NCBI GenBank assembly: GCA_037446605.1
Contig: JBBIIE010000014.1
Coordinates: 1-41,487, forward strand
Source: JANXAZ01 sp037446605
GTDB lineage: Bacteria; Pseudomonadota; Alphaproteobacteria; Geminicoccales; Geminicoccaceae
Direction: 5' to 3'
DNA length: 41,487 nucleotides
In this document: positions 33,591 to 41,487 of the stretch, one piece after another
How the letters are laid out: each line of letters opens with the position of its first letter
How positions within the stretch are numbered: position 1 is the stretch's first letter
Notes under the pieces: generated by a model
Database searches by the model: none
The model's input: only the letters and a program-made list of their open reading frames with translations
Told to the model about the DNA's origin: nothing
Program-made: the position numbers and the translations under genes

Positions 33591-33749
33591 TAAACGTTTC
33601 CCAATCGGTCGGCCGGTCGCCCCGTACCATCATGATGCGCCGCACTCACGACGGGGCGCGCGATCGTGAAGGCGCGGCCGGTGGTCGTGAGTGGCGGGGA
33701 TGGTCCCGCCGTCGCATGCTGTGTCCTGCGGCAACGGGAGCATCGGATC

Positions 33750-35165
33750 ATGGCGGATGCGGCGGCGGGTCCGGGATCGGGCCACATGCCGGAGGCCGAG
33801 GGGCTCGTCCGGCTCCTGCGGCGGGTGCCGACGCTGGTTCTCGGCGCTCCACTTCCCGCGCGCGTCCCGCCTTCGGTCGCGGCGGCGATCCGCCACGAGC
33901 AGGACTCCTCCGAGGTCCTGGTGAGCCTCGTGCAGATCGCCGCGATCGTCTTCTTCGCGGCCGTCTACACCATCACGCCCAAGGCCTTTCCCCCGACGGT
34001 GCCGTTCGAGCCCGTGCCGATCGCCCTCGCCATCTACCTCGTGTTCACGCTCGCCCGACTGGCGCTGGCGCTGCGCGGCCGGCTGCGCCGCGGACTACTG
34101 ATCGCGTCGGCGACGATCGACGTCGTGGTGCTGATGCTCACCATCTGGAGTTTTCATCTCCAGTACGGCGCCGAGCCCTCGCTCTATCTCAAGGCGCCCA
34201 CCGTGATGTACGTCTTCGTGCTCGTGGCGTTGCGCGCGCTGCGTTTCGAGCCCGGCTTGGTGCTGCTCACCGGCGGCCTCGCCGCACTGGGGTGGGGCCT
34301 GCTGCTCCTCTACGCCCTCCTGTTTGACCCGCAGGTACGGATCACCCGGAGCTTTCCCGACTACGTCATGTCCTATGCCGTCCTGGTCGGCGCGGAGATC
34401 GACAAGATCCTGTCGATCCTCGTGACCACGCTGGTGCTCGCCCTGGCACTGCATCGCGCCCGCAAGCTCACCATCCGCGCGGCGAGCGAGCGGCAGGCGG
34501 CGGCCGATCTGTCCCGCTTCTTCGCGCCCGAGGTGGCGGGTCGGATCCGCGGGGGCGACGTGCCGCTGCGCCCGGGCCAGGCCGAGCTGCGCGAGGCGGC
34601 CATCCTGTTCGTCGACCTGCGCGGCTTCAGCCGCCTCGGCGCCGACGCGGAGCCCGCCGCGGTGATGGAGCTTCTGTCCGACTACCAGGCCTGCATCGTG
34701 GACGTGGTCCGGCGGCACGGCGGGAGCATCGACAAGTTCATGGGCGACGGCGTGCTCGCGAGCTTCGGCGCCACCCGCCCCTCGCCGCGCTGGGCGGCCG
34801 ATGCGGTGGCGGCGGTCGAGGAGGTCGCCGAGGTCGCTCCGGCCTGGCGGGCGCAGCGGCAGCGGGCCGGACTGCCCGCCCCGGCCATCAACGCGGCGCT
34901 CGCCGTGGGCCGCGTCCTGTTCGGCACGGTGGGCGACGCCGAGCGGTTGGAGTACACGGTCATCGGCGATGCCGTGAACCGGGCCGCCAAGCTCGAGAAG
35001 CACTGCAAACGGGAGGAGGCGCTGGCGGCGATCGAGCTCGAGGCGCTGCGCGCCGCGGAGCTGCAGGGCGGCCGGCCGGGTGCGGACTGGGAGATCCGAC
35101 GGGGCCGCGCGGTCGAGGGGCTCGCGGCACCGCTCGACCTCGCCGTGCATCGGGGTGCGTCCTGA
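33750..35165 (+). CDS. Membrane-bound class III adenylate/guanylate cyclase
   Basis: A 471-residue protein from the ATG at 33750. The N-terminal part has about six membrane helices (roughly residues 55-245), then a short helical linker (RKLTIRAASERQAAADLSRF). The catalytic domain has the two metal Asp residues, Asp289 (FVDLRGFS) and Asp333 (KFMGDGVL). The lysine before FMGDG and the Thr in EYTVIGDAVNRAAKLE fit adenine recognition, favouring cAMP. The start is uncertain; a GTG at 33666 would add 28 residues. Its TGA overlaps the ATG of the next gene (TGATG). A cyclic-nucleotide-gated channel gene lies 0.9 kb downstream on the opposite strand, a possible target of the product. Confidence 0.9.
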   Translation: MADAAAGPGSGHMPEAEGLVRLLRRVPTLVLGAPLPARVPPSVAAAIRHEQDSSEVLVSLVQIAAIVFFAAVYTITPKAFPPTVPFEPVPIALAIYLVFTLARLALALRGRLRRGLLIASATIDVVVLMLTIWSFHLQYGAEPSLYLKAPTVMYVFVLVALRALRFEPGLVLLTGGLAALGWGLLLLYALLFDPQVRITRSFPDYVMSYAVLVGAEIDKILSILVTTLVLALALHRARKLTIRAASERQAAADLSRFFAPEVAGRIRGGDVPLRPGQAELREAAILFVDLRGFSRLGADAEPAAVMELLSDYQACIVDVVRRHGGSIDKFMGDGVLASFGATRPSPRWAADAVAAVEEVAEVAPAWRAQRQRAGLPAPAINAALAVGRVLFGTVGDAERLEYTVIGDAVNRAAKLEKHCKREEALAAIELEALRAAELQGGRPGADWEIRRGRAVEGLAAPLDLAVHRGAS

Positions 35166-36052
35166 TGCTCGAGGGCTTTCGTCCGCAGCGGGTCCGCTGC
35201 GCGATCGGCGAGATCGCGGCCGCCGTGGGCGGCGCCGGACCACCGTTGCTCCTCCTGCACGGCTATCCGCAATCTCAAGCCATGTGGCATCGCGTGGCAC
35301 CGATCCTGGCCGAGCACCACACGGTCGTCTGCGCCGACCTGCGCGGCTACGGTGCCTCGGCCAAGCCCGCCGGCGATCCCGACCACCGCACCTATGCCAA
35401 GCGGTCGAGTGCCGGCGACATGGTCGAGCTCATGGACCGGCTCGGCTTCGCGCGCTTCGCGCTGGTCGGTCACGACCGCGGCGGCCGGGTCGCGCATCGG
35501 CTGGCGCTCGACCATCCGGCGCGCGTCGAGCGCCTCGCCCTGCTCGACATCGTGCCGACCCGGACGGTCTTCGCGCACACCGACCAGGCGCTCGCCACCG
35601 GCTACTTCCACTGGTTCTTCCTTGTCCAGCCCGCGCCCCTGCCGGAGCGGATGATCGGTGCCGACCCGGACCTCTGGCTCGAGGCGCTGCTCGCGCGCTG
35701 GTCCGGCACGGGCGATCTCGGACCCTTCGCCGGTCCCGCGCTCGAGGCCTATCGCGCGGCGTTCCGCGACCCGGCGACCATCCACGCGAGCTGCGAGGAC
35801 TACCGCGCTGCCGCCACGATCGACCTCGAGCACGACCGGGCCGACGCCGATCGCCGGATCGCCTGCCCGTTGCTCGTGCTCTGGGGCGAGAAGGGCCTGA
35901 TGCACCGCCGCTTCGACGTGCTCGCGACGTGGCGCGACAAGGCGGCCGGCGCGGTCGAGGGACGGGCACTCCCCTGCGGTCACTTCCTGCCCGAGGAGGC
36001 GCCCGAAGCGACCGCCGAAGCGCTCGCCGCCTTCCTGGGTGGCCGGAGCTAG
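35165..36052 (+). CDS. Alpha/beta hydrolase, fluoroacetate dehalogenase-like
   Basis: A 295-residue alpha/beta hydrolase with the full fluoroacetate dehalogenase fingerprint. Asp104-Arg105 and Arg108 lie in GHDRGGR, Asp128 in ALLDIV, His149-Trp150 in GYFHWFF (the fluoride-pocket pair), Tyr213 in CEDYRAAATIDLEHDR, and His273 in CGHFLPEE. Several positions match the numbering of the Burkholderia FA1 enzyme, as I recall it. The family cleaves C-F or C-Cl bonds of haloacetates through an Asp-ester. The start ATG overlaps the cyclase stop by one base, so the two are probably co-translated. Homologues with this motif set sometimes prefer chloroacetate or other esters, so activity is likely but not certain. 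Its stop shares CTAG with the convergent channel gene. Confidence 0.88.
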   Translation: MLEGFRPQRVRCAIGEIAAAVGGAGPPLLLLHGYPQSQAMWHRVAPILAEHHTVVCADLRGYGASAKPAGDPDHRTYAKRSSAGDMVELMDRLGFARFALVGHDRGGRVAHRLALDHPARVERLALLDIVPTRTVFAHTDQALATGYFHWFFLVQPAPLPERMIGADPDLWLEALLARWSGTGDLGPFAGPALEAYRAAFRDPATIHASCEDYRAAATIDLEHDRADADRRIACPLLVLWGEKGLMHRRFDVLATWRDKAAGAVEGRALPCGHFLPEEAPEATAEALAAFLGGRS

Positions 36053-37248
36053 CCGGCCGGACCGGGCGGGAGGGAGCTGACGGCGCGCTCGTCCGGCGAC
36101 CCGTGGCCGAGGGCCCCGGCCCGCTCGCGGGCCTCCTCCAGCAGGGTGCGGCGCAGTTCCGGGTCGCCGCCGATGAGGCGGTGGAAGTCGCCGGCGTCGA
36201 GCTCGAGCAGCCGGCAGGCGCTGAGCGTGATGACGGTGGCCTCGCGCGGCCGACCCTCGAGCAGCGCCAGCTCACCGAAGAAGCTGCCGGGACCGAGCAC
36301 GATGCGCCGCTCGCCCGCCCGCATCACGACCCGGCCCTGGTCGATGAAGTACATGGCCTCGGGATGCTCGCCGCGGCGCACGACCGTGTAGCGCGGCGGC
36401 AGGTTGCGCTGGTGCAGGAGTGCCGTGATCTCGGCGAGCTGGGCCGGCGGCAGGTGGCGGAAGAGCGGCACGCGGGCGACCATCCCGGCGCGGGCGAGGA
36501 AGTCCTGCTGCTGCATCTCACGCACGAACCCGGCTCCCAGGATCGCAGTCGGGAAGGCGATCGTGGCCAGGCTCAACAGGGCGGCCGCACCGGCCACGAG
36601 GCGGCCGAGGGGGGTGACCGGCACGACGTCGCCGTAGCCGACCGTGGCGAGCGTCACGACCGCCCAGTAGAGCGCCTTGGGGATCGAGCCGAACGCCTCG
36701 GGTTGCTGCCGTCCCTCGATCGCGTGCATGGCGCCGGCGAGCAGGAGGAGGAGGATGGCGAGCAGGAGTGCCACCGCGGCGAGCTGCCGGCGTTGGGCGT
36801 GCAGGACGACCTGGAAGGTGGCGAGCACCGGCGACAGGCGGACGATCTTGAGGATCCGCAGCAGCCGAACCAGCCGCAGGAGGAAGAGGTCACCCGGGAG
36901 GATCGGCGCCAGCCAGAAGGGCAGCACGGCCACGAGGTCGACCAGGGCCGAAGGTGTCGCGGCCCAGCGCAGGCGGCCGAGCAGCGGATGTGTGTAGCGG
37001 CCCGCCCGATCCTCCACGCAGGCCCAGAGCCTGAGAACGTATTCGACGGTGAACAGAACCATGAAGCCGAGCTCGGCCCCGGCCAGCACCGCACCGATCC
37101 GCCGGGCCCAGGGCTCGACCGACTCGACGACGACCAGGAGGGAGGCGGCGAGGATCGCGGCCGCGAGGCCACGACGAATGGCACGGACCGCCGGCCCGCT
37201 CGCCTCCTCGTCCTCGATCAGCTCGTGGAGCCGCGCGCGGACACCCAT
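36049..37248 (-). CDS. Cyclic-nucleotide-gated potassium channel (MloK1-like)
   Basis: A 399-residue six-helix channel. S4 is the Arg-rich stretch LLRLVRLLRILKIVRLSP (123-140), the pore filter is TVGYGD (202-207), and S6 follows (about 217-243). The C-terminal cyclic-nucleotide domain has GPGSFFGELALLEGRPREATV (319-339); Glu326 and Arg335 are the residues expected to bind ribose and phosphate. Length exceeds MloK1 by about 45 residues, mainly at the C-terminus. The ATG lies 7 bases after the lipoprotein gene's stop, with a weak ribosome site, so translation is probably coupled. It is close to a cyclase gene that could make its ligand. Whether it opens with cAMP or cGMP is not visible. Confidence 0.93.
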   Translation of the reverse strand: MGVRARLHELIEDEEASGPAVRAIRRGLAAAILAASLLVVVESVEPWARRIGAVLAGAELGFMVLFTVEYVLRLWACVEDRAGRYTHPLLGRLRWAATPSALVDLVAVLPFWLAPILPGDLFLLRLVRLLRILKIVRLSPVLATFQVVLHAQRRQLAAVALLLAILLLLLAGAMHAIEGRQQPEAFGSIPKALYWAVVTLATVGYGDVVPVTPLGRLVAGAAALLSLATIAFPTAILGAGFVREMQQQDFLARAGMVARVPLFRHLPPAQLAEITALLHQRNLPPRYTVVRRGEHPEAMYFIDQGRVVMRAGERRIVLGPGSFFGELALLEGRPREATVITLSACRLLELDAGDFHRLIGGDPELRRTLLEEARERAGALGHGSPDERAVSSLPPGPAG

Positions 37249-37255
37249 CGGGGGC

Positions 37256-37723
37256 TCAGGAGGTGCCCGCCGCCTCCGCCTGACGCACGAGGCGTACGCG
37301 ACGGCCGCAGGCGGGCGGCTGCTCGACCGCCACGACCTCACCCGAGGAGAAGCGGCCACGCCAGACCGACGCGGGCCGCGGACCCTCGCCGATCACGGGT
37401 CCCTGCCGGCGGAGGCTGAAGAGGAAGGTGCCGTTCGGATTGACGGTGCCCTCCACCCACCAGCGCTGGACGGCGGCGAGCGCACCCTCGCGCGGGGCCT
37501 CCGGCTCGACGGCGCTCCCCCCGATCGCCAGATCGTCGCGGAACAGGACGAGCTGCACCGGGCCGCAGCGGCCGTCGGTCCTCTCGATCGCCGCCGCCTC
37601 GCCGGTCCAGCGCTCGACCTCGCCGCGCGGGCGGTTGACGATCGGATCGACGCACCCGACCAGGGTCGCCGATGCGATCGCGACCGCAGCGAACCCCGCC
37701 GCCCGCGCCCCGCCCGCCCTCAT
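37256..37723 (-). CDS. Hypothetical lipoprotein
   Basis: A 155-residue protein with a signal peptide ending in a lipobox, ATLVGC (Cys near residue 24), so it is likely anchored in a membrane facing the periplasm. The mature part contains two more Cys residues (GRCGPVQ and PPACGRR), which could form a disulfide, and strand-like stretches (VQRWWVEGTVNPNGTFLF, SVWRGRFSSGEVVAVEQ). I recognise no family. It is 7 bases upstream of the channel gene and probably co-transcribed with it. Confidence 0.75.
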   Translation of the reverse strand: MRAGGARAAGFAAVAIASATLVGCVDPIVNRPRGEVERWTGEAAAIERTDGRCGPVQLVLFRDDLAIGGSAVEPEAPREGALAAVQRWWVEGTVNPNGTFLFSLRRQGPVIGEGPRPASVWRGRFSSGEVVAVEQPPACGRRVRLVRQAEAAGTS

Positions 37724-37782
37724 GACCCGTCTCCCGCCTGCCGCTCCCGATGCCGCATCCTAGCGCAGCCGGCGGCCACAGA

Positions 37783-39465
37783 TCACGCCACGCGAAGGGG
37801 CTTGTAGCGGATCCGGTGCGGCTGGTCGGCGGCGCTGCCCAGACGGCGGTGCCGGTCGGCCTCGTAGTCCTGGTAGTTGCCCTCGAACCACACGACCCGC
37901 GACTCGCCCTCGAAGGCGAGGATGTGGGTGCAGATCCGATCGAGGAACCAGCGGTCGTGGCTGATGATGACCGCACAGCCGGCGAAATCGAGCAGCGCGT
38001 CCTCGAGCGCCCGGAGCGTGTCGACGTCCAGATCGTTGGTCGGCTCGTCGAGCAGGATGACGTTGGCACCCGACTTCAGCAGCTTGGCCATGTGGACCCG
38101 GTTGCGCTCGCCACCGGAGAGCTGGCCGACCTTCTTCTGCTGGTCGGGGCCGCGGAAGTTGAACGCGGCGACGTAGGCACGGCTCGGCATGCTCTGCCGG
38201 CCGAGCTCGATCACGTCCTTGCCGTCGGAGATCTCCTCCCAGACCGAGCGGTTGGGGTCGAGCGCGTCACGGCTCTGGTCGACGTAGCCGAGGCGGACCG
38301 TCTCGCCGATCCGCAGCGTACCCGCGTCCGGCCGCTCCTGCCCGACGATCATCCGGAAGAGGGTCGTTTTGCCGGCGCCGTTCGGGCCGATCACGCCGAC
38401 GATACCCCCGGGCGGTAGCTTGAAGTCGAGCCCGTCGATCAACAGCCGATCGCCGTAACCCTTGGCGAGGCCCTCGGCCTCGACCACGAGCTCGCCCAGC
38501 CGCGGCCCCGGCGGGATGACGATCTGGGCGCTGCCCGGCGCACGATCCTGGGCCTGGCGGAGGAGCTCCTCGTAGGCCTGGACGCGCGCCTTGGCCTTGG
38601 CCTGGCGGGCGCGCGGCGACGCCGCGATCCATTCCTGCTCGCGGGCGAGCGTCTTCTGGCGGGCGACCTCCTCGCGCTCCTCCTGCTCGAGGCGCTTGCG
38701 CTTCTGCTCCAGCCAGCCCGAGTAGTTGCCCTCGTAGGGGTAGGCGCGGCCGCGGTCGAGCTCGAGGATCCAGCCCGCGACGTTGTCGAGGAAGTAGCGG
38801 TCGTGGGTGACCGCCACGACCGTGCCCTTGTAGTCCTTGAGGAAGCGCTCGAGCCAGGCGACCGATTCCGCATCCAGATGGTTGGTCGGCTCGTCGAGCA
38901 GCAGGAGATCGGGCTGGGACAGGAGCAGTCGGCAGAGCGCCACCCGCCGCCGCTCGCCGCCCGAGAGTCGCGTGACGTCGGCGTCGCCCGGCGGGCAGCG
39001 CAGCGCGTCCATGGCGATCTCGAGCTGGCGCTGCAGCTCCCAGCCCTGGACCGCGTCGATCTTCTCCTGGAGTTCCGCCTGCTCTGCCAGGAGCGCGTTC
39101 ATCTCGTCCTCGTCGAGCGGCTCGGCGAACCGGGCCGAGATCGCATCGAAGCGGTCGAGCAGCGCCTTGGTCCCGGCGACACCGTCCATCACGTTGCCGA
39201 GCACGTCCTTCGACGGGTCGAGCCTGGGCTCCTGCTCGAGCAGACCGACCTTGGCACCTTCCGCCGCCCAGGCCTCCCCGCCGAAATCCTTGTCGATGCC
39301 GGCCATGATCCGCAGTACCGTGGACTTGCCGGAGCCGTTGATGCCGAGCACGCCGATCTTCGCTCCGGGCAGGAAGGCGAGGGTCACGTTCTCCAATATC
39401 TTCTTTCCGCCCGGATAGATCTTGGACAGCCGACGCATCACGTAGACGTACTGGTAGGCGGCCAT
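37783..39465 (-). CDS. ettA: Energy-dependent translational throttle protein EttA (ABC-F)
   Basis: A 560-residue ABC-F ATPase with two nucleotide-binding domains and no membrane segment. Domain 1 has GINGSGKST, LSGGERRRVALCRLL and DEPTNHLDAESVAWLE. Domain 2 has GPNGAGKTT, LSGGERNRVHMAKLL and DEPTNDLDVDTLRALE. The linker between them (about 250-300) is rich in Lys/Arg/Glu and matches the tRNA-interaction arm. EttA binds the ribosomal E site and gates the first peptide bond according to the ATP/ADP ratio. The ATG has GAGGAG upstream. Length and motifs match the family; assignment is firm. Confidence 0.96.
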   Translation of the reverse strand: MAAYQYVYVMRRLSKIYPGGKKILENVTLAFLPGAKIGVLGINGSGKSTVLRIMAGIDKDFGGEAWAAEGAKVGLLEQEPRLDPSKDVLGNVMDGVAGTKALLDRFDAISARFAEPLDEDEMNALLAEQAELQEKIDAVQGWELQRQLEIAMDALRCPPGDADVTRLSGGERRRVALCRLLLSQPDLLLLDEPTNHLDAESVAWLERFLKDYKGTVVAVTHDRYFLDNVAGWILELDRGRAYPYEGNYSGWLEQKRKRLEQEEREEVARQKTLAREQEWIAASPRARQAKAKARVQAYEELLRQAQDRAPGSAQIVIPPGPRLGELVVEAEGLAKGYGDRLLIDGLDFKLPPGGIVGVIGPNGAGKTTLFRMIVGQERPDAGTLRIGETVRLGYVDQSRDALDPNRSVWEEISDGKDVIELGRQSMPSRAYVAAFNFRGPDQQKKVGQLSGGERNRVHMAKLLKSGANVILLDEPTNDLDVDTLRALEDALLDFAGCAVIISHDRWFLDRICTHILAFEGESRVVWFEGNYQDYEADRHRRLGSAADQPHRIRYKPLRVA

Positions 39466-39664
39466 GCGGCTCCTCGGAGAATCGGTTGGCGGGGGAGGGG
39501 GACGAGCTGCGCACCTTCTAGCGCGTCGCGCGTGTGCACGGAAGCGGCCGGCCCGGTAGGGCGCGGCGACGCGCACCTCTGGGCCTTGCCCGCGCCGGGT
39601 TCTTGGCGGAAACGGAGGCAACGGTCCGGTGGGTGTTCGCGTCCGCCGGTCGGGGGAGGCGGTG

Positions 39665-40036
39665 ATGGCCAAACGCATACTCGTGGTCGACGACGAACCG
39701 AACATCGTCTTGAGCCTCGAGTTCCTGATGCGGCGCGCCGGCTTCGAGGTCACCGTGGCGAGGAGCGGCGGCGAGGCGCTGAAGGCGCTCGAGGGTCCGC
39801 CGCCCGATCTGATGCTGCTCGACGTGATGATGCCGGAGTTCGACGGCTACGAGGTGTGCGAGCGGATCCGCGCGCGACCGGAGTGGCGGGCGACCAAGAT
39901 CATCATGCTCACCGCGCGCGGCCGCGAGGCGGAGCGGGAGCGCGGCCTGGCGCTCGGGGCCGATGCCTACGTGACCAAGCCGTTCTCGACCCGCGAGCTG
40001 GTCGAGCAGGTCAAGCGCATGCTGGACGTGGCCTGA
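39665..40036 (+). CDS. CheY-like single-domain response regulator
   Basis: A 123-residue receiver domain with no output domain. The acidic pair is in VVDDEPN, the phospho-acceptor Asp in LLDVMMPEFDG, the switch Thr in MLTARG, and the Lys in VTKPFS; all required residues are present. The ATG follows GGGGAGG. The gene is 11 bases before the PAS/exonuclease-type sensor, so the two are probably co-expressed. In related proteobacteria this receiver-sensor arrangement lies near acetate-uptake or acs genes; none are seen here. The kinase that phosphorylates it is unknown, since its neighbour lacks the usual His. Confidence 0.93.
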   Translation: MAKRILVVDDEPNIVLSLEFLMRRAGFEVTVARSGGEALKALEGPPPDLMLLDVMMPEFDGYEVCERIRARPEWRATKIIMLTARGREAERERGLALGADAYVTKPFSTRELVEQVKRMLDVA

Positions 40037-40047
40037 GGTCCCCGCCG

Positions 40048-41487
40048 GTGCCCGAGCCGCGCACGGTCCTCTGGAGCGCCGCGGGGCTGCTGGCGGCAGC
40101 GGCCCTCGGGCTCGGCATGCTGGCCTCCGCCAGGCTGCACGGCGTGGCACCCGCCTCGGCGACCCTGGTGCTGGCGCTCGGTGCAGTCCTGGCACTGGCG
40201 CTGGGCGGTGCCGCCCTGGCGATCGACCGGCTGGTCCTGGCACCGGCGCGCGCACTGGTGCGCTCGATCGAGACCGTGCTCGGCACCGGGCGGCGGGAGC
40301 GGCTCGCGCCGCCCACCCGCCACGGGCTGGGCGCCCTGCCGGAGCGGATCGGCGAGGTGCTGGAGCGGGTCGCGGGCGCCGAGGAGCGGCTGGCGCAGGA
40401 GCGGGCGCAGGCGCGCGCCGCCGCCGAGGCCGACCGCCGTCGCCTGGCGGCGATCCTCAAGGACGTCGGCGAGGGCCTCGTCCACGCCGCCCCGGACGGC
40501 AGGATCCTGCTCTACAACGATGCCGCCGTCACCCTGCTCGGAGCACCCGCCGGCCTCGGCCTCGGGCGCTCGATCTACGACACGATCTCGCGCGAGACGC
40601 TCGCCTACCATGTCGACCTGCTGCGGCGGACGGCGCGTGGCGAGGGGCCGACCCGGGCGGGCGAGCCGTTCATCGCCGCGGCCAGCGAGACCGGGCGTCT
40701 CCTGCGCTGCCGGCTGAGCCTCGTCGGCGAGGGCGCGGCCGGGAACGAAGGCTTCGTGCTGGCGATCGCCGAGGCCGGGCTGCAGGTGAGCGGCGGGACG
40801 GGCCGGCTGCTCGACCAGCTGGAGACCGCCTGGCGCGGGCCCGTGGCCTCGATCCGCGCGGCCGCCGAGGTGCTGCGCGACGACGGTCCCGACGAGCAGA
40901 GCGGCTGGTTCGCACGGGTGGTGGAAGAGGAGGCGGGGCGCCTCGAGGCGCTGCTCGGCGAGCTCGCCGGCGAGGCCCGCGCGCTCACCCTTCGCCAATG
41001 GCCGCTCTACGACGTCGCCACCGGTGATCTGGTCGACGTCCTGGCCGAGCGGCTGGCCGCGCGGCAGATCCCGATCCAGCTCGGCGCCGAGGGCAAGAGC
41101 GTCTGGGCGAGTGCCGACGGCGGCACGCTCGTGATGCTGCTCACGAGCTTCCTCGAACGGCTGGCCGCTGCCGGGGTCCGCGAGGTGCGGATGTCGGCGC
41201 GCGCCCGACCGACCGGCTCGACCCTGCGCCTCGCCTGGTCGGGGCCGATGCCCGCGCGTGGCGAGCTCGACGCCTGGCTCGACGCCCGCCTCGAGGGCTT
41301 CGGGCTGCCGTTCACCGCCCGCGAGATCGCCGAGCGGCACGGCGCCGAGCCCTGGCTCGCTGCGACCGCGGACGGCGCCGCCCTGCACCTGCCGCTGCCG
41401 GCGCCCACCGGCGTGCACGCCGTGCGGGCTGCCCCGGCGCTGCCGGCTCGACCCGAGTTCTACGACTTCGACCTCGCGGCATCGGCC
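40048..41487 (+). CDS. Membrane PAS/histidine-kinase-like protein, probable exonuclease fusion (3' end missing)
   Basis: The frame is open from the GTG at 40048 to the window edge (480 residues), so the gene continues beyond it. Two membrane helices (about 7-30 and 38-60) are followed by a HAMP/coiled-coil stretch (to ~130). A PAS domain (about 130-245) contains LKDVGEGLVHAAPDGRILLYN. A HisKA-like region reads LETAWRGPVASIRAAAEVL; where kinases have His there is Thr260, so autophosphorylation is doubtful. A diverged HATPase-like region follows. The last residues, RPEFYDFDL, match the linker that in relatives precedes a DnaQ-type 3'-5' exonuclease domain. It sits directly after the response regulator. 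The exonuclease fusion is inferred, as it lies outside the window. Confidence 0.82.
   Translation, partial: MPEPRTVLWSAAGLLAAAALGLGMLASARLHGVAPASATLVLALGAVLALALGGAALAIDRLVLAPARALVRSIETVLGTGRRERLAPPTRHGLGALPERIGEVLERVAGAEERLAQERAQARAAAEADRRRLAAILKDVGEGLVHAAPDGRILLYNDAAVTLLGAPAGLGLGRSIYDTISRETLAYHVDLLRRTARGEGPTRAGEPFIAAASETGRLLRCRLSLVGEGAAGNEGFVLAIAEAGLQVSGGTGRLLDQLETAWRGPVASIRAAAEVLRDDGPDEQSGWFARVVEEEAGRLEALLGELAGEARALTLRQWPLYDVATGDLVDVLAERLAARQIPIQLGAEGKSVWASADGGTLVMLLTSFLERLAAAGVREVRMSARARPTGSTLRLAWSGPMPARGELDAWLDARLEGFGLPFTAREIAERHGAEPWLAATADGAALHLPLPAPTGVHAVRAAPALPARPEFYDFDLAASA

Larger units (their letters stand above)
33422..33749. other. 328-base intergenic region rich in inverted repeats
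   Basis: The gap lies between the divergent DUF1127 and adenylate cyclase genes. It holds three inverted repeats within about 50 bases (33533-33581), a T-run and an AT-rich patch near 33584-33600. I saw no convincing coding region: short frames here overlap each other and lack ribosome sites. If cyclase translation began at the GTG at 33666, the gap would be 244 bases. The region could hold the promoters of both genes and possibly a small RNA. Confidence 0.6.

Noticed and set aside
39967..41418. A 483-codon minus-strand open frame at the right edge
   Set aside because: It is antisense to the PAS/kinase-like gene, which stays open to the window end, shows domain structure and matches a known linker motif.

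Overview
The window is about 41.5 kb of very GC-rich, densely coded bacterial chromosome. The gene content points to an alphaproteobacterium of the Rhodospirillales/Geminicoccales sort: alphaproteobacterial-type glutamate-cysteine ligase, a TakP-like TRAP binding protein, a DUF1127 gene, and a PAS/exonuclease sensor next to a response regulator. No assignment below class level is supported. I found no rRNA, tRNA, CRISPR array, transposase or prophage gene. Gene starts often use GTG or TTG, and many same-strand neighbours overlap by 4 bases.

Layout. (1) 1-7220: a TonB C-terminal fragment cut by the window edge, a PPK2 polyphosphate kinase, a hyuB-hyuA oxoprolinase/hydantoinase pair, a glutathione S-transferase, and a divergent SDR-SRPBCC pair. 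(2) 7276-13063: a PRISE-type reductase, a PaiB-like flavoprotein, a DUF3750 protein, a GhrA-like 2-hydroxyacid dehydrogenase, an orphan ParA ATPase and glutamate-cysteine ligase. (3) 13044-16438: an SGNH hydrolase divergent from a trypsin-like protease fused to an endonuclease G-type nuclease. The 101-base shared upstream region carries a 9-bp perfect inverted repeat. (4) 16460-20532, minus strand: a CobS homologue with several conserved acidic residues replaced, a TRAP solute-binding protein without permease genes, CobB and CobI. (5) 20657-31477, minus strand: nine tightly packed genes (GT2, GT4, two small membrane proteins, two related AP-superfamily proteins around a Gfo/Idh/MocA oxidoreductase, an AsnB-type amidotransferase, a flippase) that look like one operon for a cell-surface glycan. 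(6) 31700-37723: a CBS-DUF294 nucleotidyltransferase, a DUF1127 protein with a repeat-rich upstream region, a membrane class III adenylate cyclase, a fluoroacetate-dehalogenase-like hydrolase, a cyclic-nucleotide-gated K+ channel and a lipoprotein. (7) 37783-41487: EttA, a CheY-like response regulator and the start of a membrane PAS/histidine-kinase-like protein that runs off the window.

Themes. Glutathione chemistry recurs (gamma-glutamylcysteine synthesis, a GST, a possible 5-oxoprolinase). The cyclase and the cyclic-nucleotide-gated channel may form a local second-messenger circuit. The strongest candidates for something undescribed are the protease-nuclease fusion with its divergent SGNH partner, and the nine-gene glycan operon with two unusual AP-superfamily proteins. 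All functions are inferred from sequence motifs recognised by eye; no database search was run.
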